Shown in pieces: positions 26,175 to 36,655 of a stretch of DNA of 64,000 nt; position 1 is the stretch's first letter; each line of letters opens with the position of its first letter. Made by a program: the position numbers and the translations under genes. This DNA is from an uncultured Bacteroidales bacterium (GTDB lineage Bacteria; Bacteroidota; Bacteroidia; Bacteroidales; Paludibacteraceae): assembly GCA_902779705.1 (NCBI GenBank), contig CACZCR010000001.1, forward strand, positions 124,001-188,000, given 5' to 3'. Under the pieces are notes generated by a model. The model saw only the letters and a list, made by a program, of their open reading frames with translations, was not told the origin of the DNA and searched no databases.

Positions 26175-28127
26175 ATGATAGTTTGTGTAGCTGAGAAACC
26201 CTCTGTGGGACAATATATAGCTAAGGTGTTGGGTGCTAATCAACGCCGTGACGGCTATTTTGAGGGGAACGGCTACCAAGTGACATGGACGTTTGGGCAT
26301 TTGTGCGGATTGCTTGATCCTCAAGATTATAATGAGCAATGGAAATCATGGAATTTGAGTTCGTTGCCCATGATTCCAACGCGCTTTGGCATCAAATTGG
26401 ATGAGGATAAAGGTGTTCAAAAACAATTCAATATTATCAAAGCGCTTATTGCTCAGGCTGATGAAGTGATCAACTGTGGTGATGCCGGCCAAGAAGGAGA
26501 GTTGATTCAGCGATGGGTGTATCAGAAAGCAGGATGTAAGTGCCCTGTTAAGCGTCTTTGGGTCAGTTCGCTGACGGAAGAGGCAATAGCAGAAGGATTT
26601 CGTCAGCTGAAGGATCAGTCTCAGTATCAGCATTTGTATGAAGCCGGTTTGATGCGTGCCATAGGTGACTGGTTGTTAGGCATGAATGCCACGCGCGCGT
26701 ATACTACGCGTTATTCTAAAGGAGTGGGACGCGATCGGCAAGTGTTGTCTATCGGGCGTGTTCAGACGCCGACTCTGGCATTGATCGTTAAGCGACAGGC
26801 AGAAATAGAGCATTTTGTGCCTCGTACGTACTATGAATTGAAGACTCTCTATCGAGATACGTTGTTTTCTGCTCAACTGCCAGTAGAAGAAGGCGAATAT
26901 GCTATAAACACATTGGAGGAAGGGCAAAAGCTAATGTTGGAGGCTTCTGCTTCGCCTTTTGTGATCACATCAGTGGAGAAAAAGAAGGGCGTGGAGAATG
27001 CTCCTAAGTTGTTTGACTTGACGAGCTTGCAGGTAGAGTGTAATAAAAAGTTTGCCTACTCAGCTGACCAAACACTGAAGTTGATACAATCGCTATATGA
27101 GAAGCGAATAACTACTTATCCGCGTGTAGATACGACTTATCTAAGCGACGATCTTTATCCTAAGATTCCGGCTACATTACGTGGTATACGTGAGCAGTAT
27201 CCGCAGGTGGAGCCCTTGTTGGTACTCAAAGCGGATGGAAAGAAGGGACCGGAGTCTTTGCCCAAGTCAAAGAAGGTGTTTGACAATAAGAAAGTGACGG
27301 ATCACCACGCCATTATTCCAACCGGTCAGCGTCCTATAGGTTTGTCGGCAGACGAGCAGAAAGTATTCAACTTGGTAGCATTGCGTTTTATTGCCGCTTT
27401 TTATCCTGAATGTGAAGTTAGTAATACGACGGTTTTGGGCAAGGCGGGAGAGTTGGATTTTAAGGTGACGGGACGAGAAGTGCTGAAGCCGGGGTGGAGG
27501 GTTGTGTTCGATGAAAAGGACTTGAAAGACACTGCTGATACAAAAGATTCTAATGAGGAGGAATCGACTAAAAGTTTGCCATCTTTTGTGAAAGGAGAGT
27601 CGGGATCGCACGAGCCACAACTGAAGGAAAAGACCACAACTCCTCCCAAATATTATACGGAAGCAACGTTGTTGAGGGCTATGGAAACGGCGGGTAAGAC
27701 AGTAGAGGACGAGGACTTGCGCGATGCAATGAAGGAGAACGGAATAGGTCGTCCGTCCACTCGTGCTGCTATTATCGAGAAGTTGTTTCAGCGTAAGTAT
27801 ATAGTCAAAGAGCGTAAGACAATCAAGGCGACTCCTGTGGGGATAGAGTTGATCAATACGATTATATCTCCATTGTTGAAGTCGGCAGAGTTGACGGGAT
27901 TGTGGGAGAAGAAACTTCGTGAGATAGAACGTGGCGAATATACAGCGCAGCAGTTTTTGGATGAGTTGAAACAGATGACGACGGATGTGGTGCGTGAGTT
28001 GAAGTTGAATAAGGCCGGGTTGATATGCCCTGTTTGCAGGCGGGGAACAATTATCCGTGGCAGGACTCGGTATGGATGTTCTCGTTGGCAATTAGGGTGT
28101 ACTTATGCAGAACCCTTTGAAGTATAA
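26175..28127 (+). CDS. topB: DNA topoisomerase III
   Basis: Type IA topoisomerase that passes single strands and decatenates DNA. The 650-residue protein begins with the Toprim domain (CVAEKPSVGQYIAKVLG, FGHLCGLLDP, NCGDAGQEGELIQRW), followed by the type IA core with the catalytic Tyr in RITTYPRVDTTYLSDDL (~315) and DHHAIIPTG (~375). The C-terminal stretch has YYTEATLLRAME, GIGRPSTRAAIIEKL and a single Cys4-like zinc element (CPVCRRG...GCSRWQLGC). A Ser/Glu-rich insert lies at ~450-485 before PPKYYTEATL. It starts 12 bases after the wzc-like gene, probably read through from it, though a functional link is not evident. Confidence 0.93.
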   Translation: MIVCVAEKPSVGQYIAKVLGANQRRDGYFEGNGYQVTWTFGHLCGLLDPQDYNEQWKSWNLSSLPMIPTRFGIKLDEDKGVQKQFNIIKALIAQADEVINCGDAGQEGELIQRWVYQKAGCKCPVKRLWVSSLTEEAIAEGFRQLKDQSQYQHLYEAGLMRAIGDWLLGMNATRAYTTRYSKGVGRDRQVLSIGRVQTPTLALIVKRQAEIEHFVPRTYYELKTLYRDTLFSAQLPVEEGEYAINTLEEGQKLMLEASASPFVITSVEKKKGVENAPKLFDLTSLQVECNKKFAYSADQTLKLIQSLYEKRITTYPRVDTTYLSDDLYPKIPATLRGIREQYPQVEPLLVLKADGKKGPESLPKSKKVFDNKKVTDHHAIIPTGQRPIGLSADEQKVFNLVALRFIAAFYPECEVSNTTVLGKAGELDFKVTGREVLKPGWRVVFDEKDLKDTADTKDSNEEESTKSLPSFVKGESGSHEPQLKEKTTTPPKYYTEATLLRAMETAGKTVEDEDLRDAMKENGIGRPSTRAAIIEKLFQRKYIVKERKTIKATPVGIELINTIISPLLKSAELTGLWEKKLREIERGEYTAQQFLDELKQMTTDVVRELKLNKAGLICPVCRRGTIIRGRTRYGCSRWQLGCTYAEPFEV

Positions 28128-28193
28128 AAGATGCAAATGTGGTAAAAGACATAAAAGTGTCAATTTTTACACACGGATATTTGTTAAAAGATG

Positions 28194-28201
28194 TATCTTT
28201 G
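28194..28201 (+). promoter_or_regulatory. -7 box of the pectin utilisation locus
   Basis: TATCTTTG, 68 bases before the susC-like ATG, leaving a ~60-base AT-rich leader. No TTG lies 23 nt upstream, so this promoter departs from the strong pattern seen elsewhere in the window, which would suit a regulated gene. Confidence 0.6.
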
Positions 28202-28269
28202 CGCTTGAAATATATTTGACCTGATTGGAAGAAATTAAAACTCTAATACTAACTAATTAAAATTATCTT

Positions 28270-31200
28270 ATGAAAGTACATTTCAGTACACTTCGTTTGG
28301 TAGCAATGGTGGGCTTTTTGTTCGCGTGTGTGGGCATTCAAGCGCGCGTTATTACCGGCGTAGTTAGAGATCACACAGGAGAGACTGTAATTCAGGCCTC
28401 AGTTGTGGTCAAGGGCACCAGTGTTGGTACGGTAACCGATTTTGATGGTAAGTACTCGATTGACGTACCTGCAGACGCTAAGGTGTTGGTTTTTTCCTAC
28501 ATTGGTTTGCAGACCAAGGAGGTGACAATCAATGGTAATGTCATCAATGTAACGCTTCAAGAGAATAAGACGGCTCTTGAGGAAGTGGTGGTGACCGGTT
28601 ATGGTACGACCAAGAAACGCGACGTGGTGACTTCTGTTGCTTCTGTGGGTGCAGAACAGTTGAAGGACATCCCTGTGACATCAGCAGCAGAGGCGTTGCA
28701 AGGTAAGCTGTCCGGTGTGACGGTTACAACGACAGAGGGTAGCCCGGACGCAGATGTTAAGATTCGTGTTCGTGGTGGTACGTCTTTGACGCAGTCGAAT
28801 GATCCTTTGTACATCGTGGATGGTATGCCGGTGTCGAGTATCGCTGATATTGCGCCGAGTGATATCGCTTCGATGGATGTGTTAAAGGATGCTGCAGCTA
28901 CTGCTATTTATGGTGCTCAAGGTGCTAATGGTGTAATTATTATTACGACTAAGGACTCTGACTCGGATGATGATAAGATGCAGTTCCATGTGGATTACTC
29001 CGGTTATGTGGGATGGAAGAGTATTGCTAAGAAGTTCGATGTGATGGATCCGAAGGAGTTTGCTTTGATGCAATATGAGTGGGCATCGATGAAATATAAT
29101 ACTACTGATCCCAAGAATTCGGATTTGCGCGGTCAATACTTTGCATACTTTGATAAGTTGTACAACGATACGAAGTATAAAGATCCTTCTGAGATTGAGA
29201 CTACTCCTATTCAGACATTGTTGGAGCAGTATGCTGATCCGAGCCAACATGAATTTATAGATTGGCAAGACCGTACATTCGGTCGTACCGGTTTTAATTC
29301 GAATCAATCGGTCAGCATAAGCGGTGGTAATAAGAATGCGAATTTCACTTTGTCATACAACCGCATAGATGACAAAGCTATTATGGAGCAATCTAACTAT
29401 ACCCGTAACAATATCTCCGGTAAGGCTAAATTTAAGCCGTTTAAGAACTTTACGGTAGGTTTTACTACTCGTTATACCAGCACAGAGGTGTTGGGTTCGG
29501 GCTCGAATGCGATCAAGGATAATGGTACATCGACCGAGTCTCGTTTGCGTAACTGCGTAGTTTATACGCCGACAACGTTGCTTTCGAAGAACGACGGGGC
29601 TGTGGAGGACGAAGATGAGACATTCGGTTCGCTCTATGATCCGTTGACAACGATTCGTGACAACTATAAGCTCAAATTGGATAAGAAATGGAATATCCAA
29701 GGATACTTGAGCTATAAGTTTGCTAAACATTTCACTGCGCGTGTGGATATGGGTTATGAGACTCGTCATATAACGACAGACCGTTATTATGGCCCGACTA
29801 CCTATTTCTCGCGCAATACCGGTCGTCCCGGAATAGAGGGTGGAACTGCTCAGATTCAGGTGATTGACGAGAAGACTTCGACCTTGACCAACCACAATAC
29901 GTTGGAATGGAAGCAGAGCTTTGGCGACCACAATGCAAGTGTACTCGTAGGTGAGGAGACTGTTATTCGCAAGGGCTCTACCCAGACTGAGAATGGTTTT
30001 GGATATAAAGGTAGTTATGATGTGCTGAACGGTGAGATCTTTAACTACATGGGTCAGGCTGCATATTCGGAGTTCAATAACTACATTAATCCTCGCGATA
30101 ACCAATTGTCGTTCTTGGCTCGTGCTAACTATGACTATAAGGGACGCTATTATATCACCGGAACGTTCCGTGCAGACTGCTCGACACGTTTTGCTAAGGG
30201 CAATCAGTGGGGTTACTTCCCTTCGGGCGCAGTAGCATGGCGTATGTCGGACGAGGAATGGATGGAGGGTGCATCTAGTTGGATGAGTAACTTGAAGATG
30301 CGTCTGTCGCTGGGTATGGCAGGTAATAACAACGTAGATTTGGGATACTTGCATCCAGATTTTCTTTCTTCGCAGATGACCTATTTTGATATGGGACAAG
30401 GAACCAGCAATATCCTGGTAGTAGGTGGTGCAGATAAGATTGCAGCAAATCCGAATCTGAAGTGGGAGACTACTATTACTCGTGACTTTGGTATTGATTA
30501 TGGATTCTTCAAGGATCGTTTGACCGGTACGATTGATTTGTATTGGAACACGACAAAAGATTTGATCATTCGTCAGATAATGCCGGCTCGTTATAACTAT
30601 CAGTATCAGAACATCGGTTCGACGCGTAATATGGGTATGGAGTTCTCGATTAAGGGCGTTATCTTGGATTATAAGACCAAGAGTCTGAGTTATAACTTGA
30701 CAGTTGATGCGAATATATCGTTCAACAAAACGCGTGTACAAGATCTGGGTAATGTGACCTCGATGTTGGCACAGACCAGTTGCTTTGGCTCGTCAGAGTA
30801 TCTGACTACTGCAGAGTTCTTGCTGGAAATAGGTCAGCCTGTAGGTAATGTGTATGGTTATGAGACGGATGGTTATTACACGGCATCTGATTTCCAGAGC
30901 TATTTAGCAACTACTCATGCTTGGGGACTCAAGGAAGGTGTAGCCAGCTATGGTGATGGATTCTTGAGCAATAGTCCGGTTCCGGGATCGATCAAGTTTA
31001 AAGATCAGAACGGAGATGGTATTATCGACGATAACGATAAGGTGATTTTGGGTAATACTGTTCCGACGCACTCGGGTGGTTTTAACATCAACTTCAATAT
31101 TGGTGGCAATAAGTGGGGTAAATTTGACTTGGCAGCTAACTTTACTTTCGCGTTTGGAAACAAGATTCTGAACTTATCGAAGATGGAGTACACTACTGTA

Positions 31201-31689
31201 ACGGAGAAAACAAAGATGCGTAACTTGATTACAGCTATGAACTTTGACAATCGTTACTCACTCTATTCAGCAGAAGGCCAGTATATGCCGGATGTATATG
31301 CAACTGGTACATTGATGTTTGGTGATGCATATGTAGAATTCGCAAATCAATTGGATCAGATGAACGTAGAGAAGGGTGCTAATACCTATAGCCCGATTAT
31401 GTCTCACTATGTAGTGACAGATCAGGATATGGAGGATGGTTCTTTCTTGCGTCTAAACCAGTTGACATTGGGTTATTCGTTGCCGAAGGTATGGATGGAG
31501 AAGACCAAGGTGATTAATAATATCCGTTTGTATATACAGGGAAGCAATCTGTTCTGTGCAACTAAGTACAGCGGCTTGGATCCTGAAGTGGATACCCGTT
31601 CGTCAAAGAACCCGTTGACTCCCGGTGTTGATTTCTCGGCATATCCTAAGAGTCGTGGTATTAACATTGGTATGAATATTCAGTTCTAA
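28270..31689 (+). CDS. SusC-type TonB-dependent outer-membrane receptor
   Basis: Outer-membrane importer of 1139 residues for oligosaccharides, powered through TonB-ExbB-ExbD. Signal peptide ~1-25; carboxypeptidase-regulatory-like domain (~27-100: GVVRDHTGETVIQASVVVKG, SYIGLQTKEV); TonB-box-like EEVVVTGYGT (~105); plug domain (~115-235: SAAEALQGKLSGV, DPLYIVDGMPV, AAATAIYGAQGANGVIIITT); then a 22-strand-type barrel to the C-terminus (GINIGMNIQF). It pairs with the SusD-like lipoprotein 20 bases downstream. With a pectate lyase and a GH28 enzyme following, oligogalacturonides are the likely ligand; that is inference from neighbours. Confidence 0.93.
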   Translation: MKVHFSTLRLVAMVGFLFACVGIQARVITGVVRDHTGETVIQASVVVKGTSVGTVTDFDGKYSIDVPADAKVLVFSYIGLQTKEVTINGNVINVTLQENKTALEEVVVTGYGTTKKRDVVTSVASVGAEQLKDIPVTSAAEALQGKLSGVTVTTTEGSPDADVKIRVRGGTSLTQSNDPLYIVDGMPVSSIADIAPSDIASMDVLKDAAATAIYGAQGANGVIIITTKDSDSDDDKMQFHVDYSGYVGWKSIAKKFDVMDPKEFALMQYEWASMKYNTTDPKNSDLRGQYFAYFDKLYNDTKYKDPSEIETTPIQTLLEQYADPSQHEFIDWQDRTFGRTGFNSNQSVSISGGNKNANFTLSYNRIDDKAIMEQSNYTRNNISGKAKFKPFKNFTVGFTTRYTSTEVLGSGSNAIKDNGTSTESRLRNCVVYTPTTLLSKNDGAVEDEDETFGSLYDPLTTIRDNYKLKLDKKWNIQGYLSYKFAKHFTARVDMGYETRHITTDRYYGPTTYFSRNTGRPGIEGGTAQIQVIDEKTSTLTNHNTLEWKQSFGDHNASVLVGEETVIRKGSTQTENGFGYKGSYDVLNGEIFNYMGQAAYSEFNNYINPRDNQLSFLARANYDYKGRYYITGTFRADCSTRFAKGNQWGYFPSGAVAWRMSDEEWMEGASSWMSNLKMRLSLGMAGNNNVDLGYLHPDFLSSQMTYFDMGQGTSNILVVGGADKIAANPNLKWETTITRDFGIDYGFFKDRLTGTIDLYWNTTKDLIIRQIMPARYNYQYQNIGSTRNMGMEFSIKGVILDYKTKSLSYNLTVDANISFNKTRVQDLGNVTSMLAQTSCFGSSEYLTTAEFLLEIGQPVGNVYGYETDGYYTASDFQSYLATTHAWGLKEGVASYGDGFLSNSPVPGSIKFKDQNGDGIIDDNDKVILGNTVPTHSGGFNINFNIGGNKWGKFDLAANFTFAFGNKILNLSKMEYTTVTEKTKMRNLITAMNFDNRYSLYSAEGQYMPDVYATGTLMFGDAYVEFANQLDQMNVEKGANTYSPIMSHYVVTDQDMEDGSFLRLNQLTLGYSLPKVWMEKTKVINNIRLYIQGSNLFCATKYSGLDPEVDTRSSKNPLTPGVDFSAYPKSRGINIGMNIQF

Positions 31690-31709
31690 CCCTGCAAATA
31701 ATCATTATT

Positions 31710-33650
31710 ATGAAAGCAAAATATTTAATTTTGGGTGCTTTGGCACTAACATTGGTTGCCTGCGAGAAAGATTTCTTTGAGACAGAATCTCCTTCTGCAA
31801 TGGATGAGGCTGTGTTCAAATCGGCAGACTTGACAGAGCAAGCCATTGGCGCTATCTACAACACTTTCGGAGAGGATAAATCATTCCGTAATCGTCTTTG
31901 TGGTGGTTATGTAGCGCTGAATACAGATATAGAGCATGCATCAAAGACTGAAGAGGCTGAGTATGCAGCATATAATATGACCGGAGGTACGGGTAACCTA
32001 TCCACCTCAAACGGTAAGGATCCGTGGGCGTATTTGAACTCGGCAGTTGAGCGTGCCAATGTGGTGGTTGACGGTATTCGTCAGCACTCTGATACTACAG
32101 ATGCAACATTTAAGTATCTGTTAGGAGAGGCTTTGACGTTGCGTGCTTTTTGTTATCTTGAGATGGTTAAGTTGTGGGGTGATGTTCCTGCAAGTTTTGA
32201 GTCCTTTAACGGGTATAACTCAGAGGTTCTATACACCAAGAAACAAGACCGCAATGTAGTGTTTGAGCAGTTGCGTATAGACTTGAAGGATGCAGCTCGT
32301 TTGATGCCGTGGTCGGCACAGTGTCCGGGCAATGCAGCGAACTACACCGGTCGCCCGAGTAAAGCTTTGGCGTTGGGCTTGTTGGCACGTATTGACTTGA
32401 TGTATGCCGGTTTGGCAATGCGTCCGGATAACTTTGTAGAAGGCGGTACGCGTGCATGTTCGGTTCAGTACAATGTGAAGGATGCATCTAAGCGTCAAGA
32501 GCTTTATCAAGAGGCTGTTTGGGCTTGTGCTCAAATCATCAAGCAAGAGGACTATAAGTTTAAAGACAAATTTGAGGATGTGTTCAAAGATCTGTGCGCT
32601 GATGTTACCGATTATTCGAAGTCGGAGTGGATTTGGGCGTTGCCTTTCTTAGACGGTGCGCGTGGACAGGTGTTGGCTTTGACGGGCAATAAGATGTCTA
32701 CTAACTGTGCAGGAGCATTGATTAATACAATTTCGTTCGGTGCAGGAAATAACAATAATGCAAAGACGCAGGCGATGATTGAAATTGTTCCTACGTTCTA
32801 TTATGCATATGATAAGGCAGACAAGCGTCGTGATATCACTATCTTGCCTTGGACTTGGGAGTTTGACAACGGAGAAGGAACGGGATCGTCGTATACAGAA
32901 GTAGTGTTCCCCGGTGTTCCTGCAAGTGACAAGAAATTGTATCAGAAGCAATCGAATATCAGTCAGTTGTATCTTGGTAAACTGCGTGTAGAATGGATGA
33001 AGCGTAGCTACTCGTCTAATGAGGATTGCATTGATATGCCGGTATTGCGCTATACTGATGTGCTGCTGATGTTTGCTGAGGCTGCAATCGGATCGAAAGA
33101 GGGTAATGCTCCGTCGGAGTTGTACGGTGTTAGCGCTCAAGAGTGCTTTGATAAGGTTCGTGCTCGCGCAGGTTTGAGTTCTAAGGCGTTGTCGTTCAAT
33201 GCTATTGTGGATGAGCGTGCGTTTGAGTTCTGCGGTGAGAATATTCGTAAGTACGATTTGATGCGTTGGGGCTTACTGAAAGACAAACTGGAGGCTGCTC
33301 AGGCTGCAAGTTACGATTTGCAGAACAATGCAGGAGTTTATGCAGGTCGTCCGGATTCTGTATATTTCCACTATGTTCGTAATGATGCTTTTGCACAAAC
33401 TGGCGCTGCTTATGTATTCGACCGTTTTGTAGGTTTGGATGTGGATGCTGTTCGTCCTGCTGAGTTTAACAAAGAGGAAGGCTGGGTGGCTAAGTCGTTC
33501 TTTGATAAAGAAGAAGTGCCCTTTATTACAGCAGATAAATGGTATCTTTATAAGGAGGGTACTAATATAGATATGCATCAATATTGGCCTATCTTTGATG
33601 TGAATATTGCAGCTTCCAACGGTACGCTTTGGAATGATTATGAGTACTAG
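31710..33650 (+). CDS. SusD-type surface glycan-binding lipoprotein
   Basis: Lipoprotein (lipobox LVAC, Cys18) of 646 residues that closes over the SusC barrel and binds glycan. SusD/RagB signatures: ETESPSAMDEAVFKSADLTE at the start, an N-terminal TPR-like helical part with NSAVERANVVVDGI and LGEALTLRAFCYLEMVKLWGDVP (~140-165), and the C-terminal part with LRYTDVLLMFAEAAI and FDKVRARAG (~450-490), then ERAFEFCGENIRKYDLMRWG (~515). It is longer than classical SusD (~550), with extra sequence after the RWG motif. Its last 11 bases overlap the start of the pectate lyase gene, so translation is probably coupled. Confidence 0.93.
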   Translation: MKAKYLILGALALTLVACEKDFFETESPSAMDEAVFKSADLTEQAIGAIYNTFGEDKSFRNRLCGGYVALNTDIEHASKTEEAEYAAYNMTGGTGNLSTSNGKDPWAYLNSAVERANVVVDGIRQHSDTTDATFKYLLGEALTLRAFCYLEMVKLWGDVPASFESFNGYNSEVLYTKKQDRNVVFEQLRIDLKDAARLMPWSAQCPGNAANYTGRPSKALALGLLARIDLMYAGLAMRPDNFVEGGTRACSVQYNVKDASKRQELYQEAVWACAQIIKQEDYKFKDKFEDVFKDLCADVTDYSKSEWIWALPFLDGARGQVLALTGNKMSTNCAGALINTISFGAGNNNNAKTQAMIEIVPTFYYAYDKADKRRDITILPWTWEFDNGEGTGSSYTEVVFPGVPASDKKLYQKQSNISQLYLGKLRVEWMKRSYSSNEDCIDMPVLRYTDVLLMFAEAAIGSKEGNAPSELYGVSAQECFDKVRARAGLSSKALSFNAIVDERAFEFCGENIRKYDLMRWGLLKDKLEAAQAASYDLQNNAGVYAGRPDSVYFHYVRNDAFAQTGAAYVFDRFVGLDVDAVRPAEFNKEEGWVAKSFFDKEEVPFITADKWYLYKEGTNIDMHQYWPIFDVNIAASNGTLWNDYEY

Positions 33651-35094
33651 AATATCAGTTGCATTGCTAAGCCTCGCTCTCTGCTTGACCGCTTGCGGTG
33701 GACACGGAGGCGAGGATGTGCAACCAGTGTCTGATGTAGCAGCTTTTCCCGGGGCTGATGGAGGTGGTATGTATGCTACCGGAGGCCGCGGGGGAGTTGT
33801 GGTGCACGTGACCACATTGGAGGATACTCGTGATAAGTCTACAGGGCAGCCCATGATTGGTACACTCCGTAAGGCCTTGCAGATGGATGGAACGCGCACG
33901 GTGGTATTTGACGTGTCGGGAACTATCAATCTAACCAGTCAATTAGAGATAACCGGCGGCAATTTGACCATTGCCGGTCAGACAGCTCCCGGTGATGGGA
34001 TCTGTATTGCAGGCTATCCTGTAGTGGTGAGGGCAAGTAATGTGATCATTCGTTTTTTGCGCTTCCGTATGGGAGATCAAAATAAGGTGGAAGGGGATGC
34101 GTTGTCTATTAATGATCACAAGAATATTATTGTGGACCATTGCTCTTTTTCATGGAGTACGGATGAGTGCGTTAGTTGCTATGGTAATACCAATTTTACG
34201 TTGCAATACTGCTTTATCACGGAGAGTCTGCGCCGTTCTGTACACGTGAAGGGCAACCATGGTTATGGTGGTATTTGGGGTGGCACGAATGCAACTTTCC
34301 ATCATAACTTGTTGGCTCATCATGACAGTCGTAATCCGCGTTTTGACCATGACTTCGTTAATGCCAAGTGTGCAGGACCGATCGATTATGTGAATAATGT
34401 GGTATACAACTGGGGTGGCAACTCTACTTATGGAGGCGAAGGAACTAATCGCGGAGCCGGAGGACGCCATATAAACATGGTGAATAACTATTATAAGTAT
34501 GGTCCGGCGACAAGTAAGAAGACGCGATTGGTTGATCCAACTGTAGCTTGTGCAGATAACTGTGGCAAGAGCCCCGGAGGTACTGTAGAACCGGGTAAAT
34601 TTTTCCTTTCAGGAAACTATATGTACGGTTCGGAGACAGTGACGAACAATAACTGGGAGGGTTCGACGCAACCGAAGAGTAAAGCGGGAGTAGATACGCG
34701 TTGGACGGATAAGTTGACCAAACTGACTAACGAGCAGTCTGCACAAGAAGCCTATGAGACTGTGCTTGCCAAGGCCGGTTGTTCGCTTAATAGGGATGCT
34801 ATTGATGCGCGTATAGTAAGTGAAGTGCGTCAAGGCAAGTATACCTATAATGGATCGAACGGGTCTACCAAAGGTTTGATCGATTCTCCGTCGGATGTGG
34901 GCGGTTATCCTACAATAGCCGAGGTGCATCGTGCGGATGATTACGATACTGATCGTGACGGTATGCCAGATGCATGGGAAGATGAGCACGGTTTGGATAA
35001 AAAAGCATCGGCGGATGGAAAACTGAATACGTTGGATGAAAAATACACAAATCTAGAAGTGTATCTCAATAGTTTGGTACAAGATTTGTATTGA
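33640..35094 (+). CDS. Pectate lyase-like lipoprotein (PL1-type right-handed beta helix)
   Basis: A 484-residue surface or periplasmic lipoprotein predicted to cleave homogalacturonan by beta-elimination. Lipobox LTAC (Cys19). The opening AFPGADGGGMYATGGRGG and TLRKALQ are typical of PL1 family enzymes. The helix core carries NVIIRFLRFRMGD and IVDHCSFSWSTDE, where the Asp/Glu residues are expected calcium ligands, and RRSVHVKG, a possible site of the catalytic Arg. The C-terminus has DTDRDGMPDAWEDEHGLD and TNLEVYLN, a calcium-binding tail common in Bacteroidota members. The ATG at 33640 lies inside the susD end; an earlier ATG at 33607 would spoil the lipoprotein signal. Confidence 0.87.
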   Translation: MSTRISVALLSLALCLTACGGHGGEDVQPVSDVAAFPGADGGGMYATGGRGGVVVHVTTLEDTRDKSTGQPMIGTLRKALQMDGTRTVVFDVSGTINLTSQLEITGGNLTIAGQTAPGDGICIAGYPVVVRASNVIIRFLRFRMGDQNKVEGDALSINDHKNIIVDHCSFSWSTDECVSCYGNTNFTLQYCFITESLRRSVHVKGNHGYGGIWGGTNATFHHNLLAHHDSRNPRFDHDFVNAKCAGPIDYVNNVVYNWGGNSTYGGEGTNRGAGGRHINMVNNYYKYGPATSKKTRLVDPTVACADNCGKSPGGTVEPGKFFLSGNYMYGSETVTNNNWEGSTQPKSKAGVDTRWTDKLTKLTNEQSAQEAYETVLAKAGCSLNRDAIDARIVSEVRQGKYTYNGSNGSTKGLIDSPSDVGGYPTIAEVHRADDYDTDRDGMPDAWEDEHGLDKKASADGKLNTLDEKYTNLEVYLNSLVQDLY

Positions 35095-35120
35095 CAAAGA
35101 CAAATAAACATTATAATAGT

Positions 35121-36620
35121 ATGCAACGAATCGTTTTTTCGATATTGGCTTTGGTGGCTGCGATAAGCCTCAATGCGCAAACTAAGTATTCGCATTATTA
35201 TACCAATTTGCCATGCGCGGTAGAGCAAGTGAAAGAGGTAGTCATTCCCGAATACACGGTAACATTGACTGATTTTGGTGCTGTAGGTGACGGGAAAACT
35301 GATTGCTCGGAAGCTTTTGCAGCTGCGCTCGAGCACCTTAAGAAGCAGGGCGGAGGTCATCTGGTAGTGCCGAATGGAACTTGGTTGACCGGTCCGATCA
35401 AGCTGATTAGTAATTTTGATCTTCATTTAGAGTCTCAGGCTACGATATTGTTCTCGACCAATAAGGAACTATACGTTCAGAAGAACGATAGCTTGCGTGA
35501 TGGTAGCAAGAAATGCAACGCGTGCGTATATGGTTCTAAACTGGAGAATGTTGCCATCACAGGATACGGAACGTTGGACGGACAAGGCTTCTATTGGCGT
35601 CCTATCAAGCAGAAGAAGGTGAGTGAGGATGTTTGGAATGAGGCATTAGGTATGGGCGGTATTACCCAAGCGGATGGTAATAGCAAGAAATGGCTGATAT
35701 GGTATCCGTTTAATTTGGATAAGAAATTAAATGTACCCAACATCGCTTCTGATGCTATTATCCAGGAAAAGATGCGTCCGCACTTGGTGAATATTACGGA
35801 CTCAAAGAATGTGCTTGTTGAGCATGTACACTTGTTGAACTCGCCGAAGTTCCATCTCGTGCCTACGCGCGTGCAAAACCTTATTATAGATGGCGTTAAT
35901 ATACGTTGTCCGCATTGGGCACAGAACGGTGACGCAATGGATCCGGGTAATATACAGGTGGCACTGATTGTCAATTGCAATATCTCTTGTGGAGATGACG
36001 GCATCTGTATGAAGGGCGGAGTAGGAGAGAAAGGTGTGGCAGCAGGTCCGCAACGTGATTTCCTGATTTGTAATGACACTGTTTACCGTGCTCACGGTGG
36101 TTTTGTTATCGGTTCTGAGTTTAGCGGTGGTATGCAACGTTTGGTGGTTAAGGACTGCCGCTTTGAAGGAACGGATATCGGTTGCCGCTTTAAGTCCGCT
36201 CCGGGCCGTGGCGGTTGGTGTGAAGACATCTACTGCTATGATATCATTATGAAGGATATCGTAGAGTCTGCATTCTTGATCTCGTCCGGCTATGCTGATA
36301 AGGGAGCTGGTGTGAGTGCTACGGATAGTGATAACAAGGAAGCATTCTTCCCCGATTGGTCGAATATAACGTTCCGCAATATTACTTGTATAGGTAGTAA
36401 GCAGGCCGTGGATATTCAGGGACTGAAAGGCAAGCCGGTTCATAAGATCTTGTTTGATAATGTGACGATTATCGGAAACAAGAACGGTATCAAGATGGAG
36501 TGGGCGGAAGATATCACGTTTGATAACTGCAATATTAATCCGAAGCCAATGCCTGTGCAGGAGTATAAGAAGTGCAAGAATGTGCTGTATAATGGTGTTG
36601 ATCCTGATGCGGCAGAGTAA
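35121..36620 (+). CDS. Glycoside hydrolase family 28 (polygalacturonase-like)
   Basis: Secreted or periplasmic hydrolase of 499 residues for galacturonan or rhamnogalacturonan. Signal peptide MQRIVFSILALVAAISLNAQ. After a YTVTLTDFGAVGDGKTDCSEA opening, the GH28 active-site series is visible: NGDAMDP (~270, in place of NTDGxD), CGDDGICMK (~290), AHGGFVIGSEFSGG (~324) and GCRFKSAPGRGG (~354, the RxK element). The three catalytic Asp residues appear kept. The ATG at 35121 was chosen over an upstream TTG (35091) because it gives a proper signal peptide. It follows the lyase by 26 bases in the same transcript. Confidence 0.9.
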   Translation: MQRIVFSILALVAAISLNAQTKYSHYYTNLPCAVEQVKEVVIPEYTVTLTDFGAVGDGKTDCSEAFAAALEHLKKQGGGHLVVPNGTWLTGPIKLISNFDLHLESQATILFSTNKELYVQKNDSLRDGSKKCNACVYGSKLENVAITGYGTLDGQGFYWRPIKQKKVSEDVWNEALGMGGITQADGNSKKWLIWYPFNLDKKLNVPNIASDAIIQEKMRPHLVNITDSKNVLVEHVHLLNSPKFHLVPTRVQNLIIDGVNIRCPHWAQNGDAMDPGNIQVALIVNCNISCGDDGICMKGGVGEKGVAAGPQRDFLICNDTVYRAHGGFVIGSEFSGGMQRLVVKDCRFEGTDIGCRFKSAPGRGGWCEDIYCYDIIMKDIVESAFLISSGYADKGAGVSATDSDNKEAFFPDWSNITFRNITCIGSKQAVDIQGLKGKPVHKILFDNVTIIGNKNGIKMEWAEDITFDNCNINPKPMPVQEYKKCKNVLYNGVDPDAAE

Positions 36621-36655
36621 AATTGTAGAAAAAAACAAAAAAACACATATTTTAT

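Noticed and set aside
22931-28127. Complete capsule biosynthesis cluster
   Set aside because: Only the wza- and wzc-like genes are present; the next gene is topoisomerase III and there are no flippase, polymerase or glycosyltransferase genes.
29353-30741. Long antisense open frame (about 460 codons) opposite the susC-like gene, and similar ones opposite the giant adhesin (for example 16412-17590)
   Set aside because: The sense strand has clear family motifs. The antisense proteins are rich in Ile, Thr, His and Arg with no motif, signal or start region, which is what codon bias on the other strand produces.
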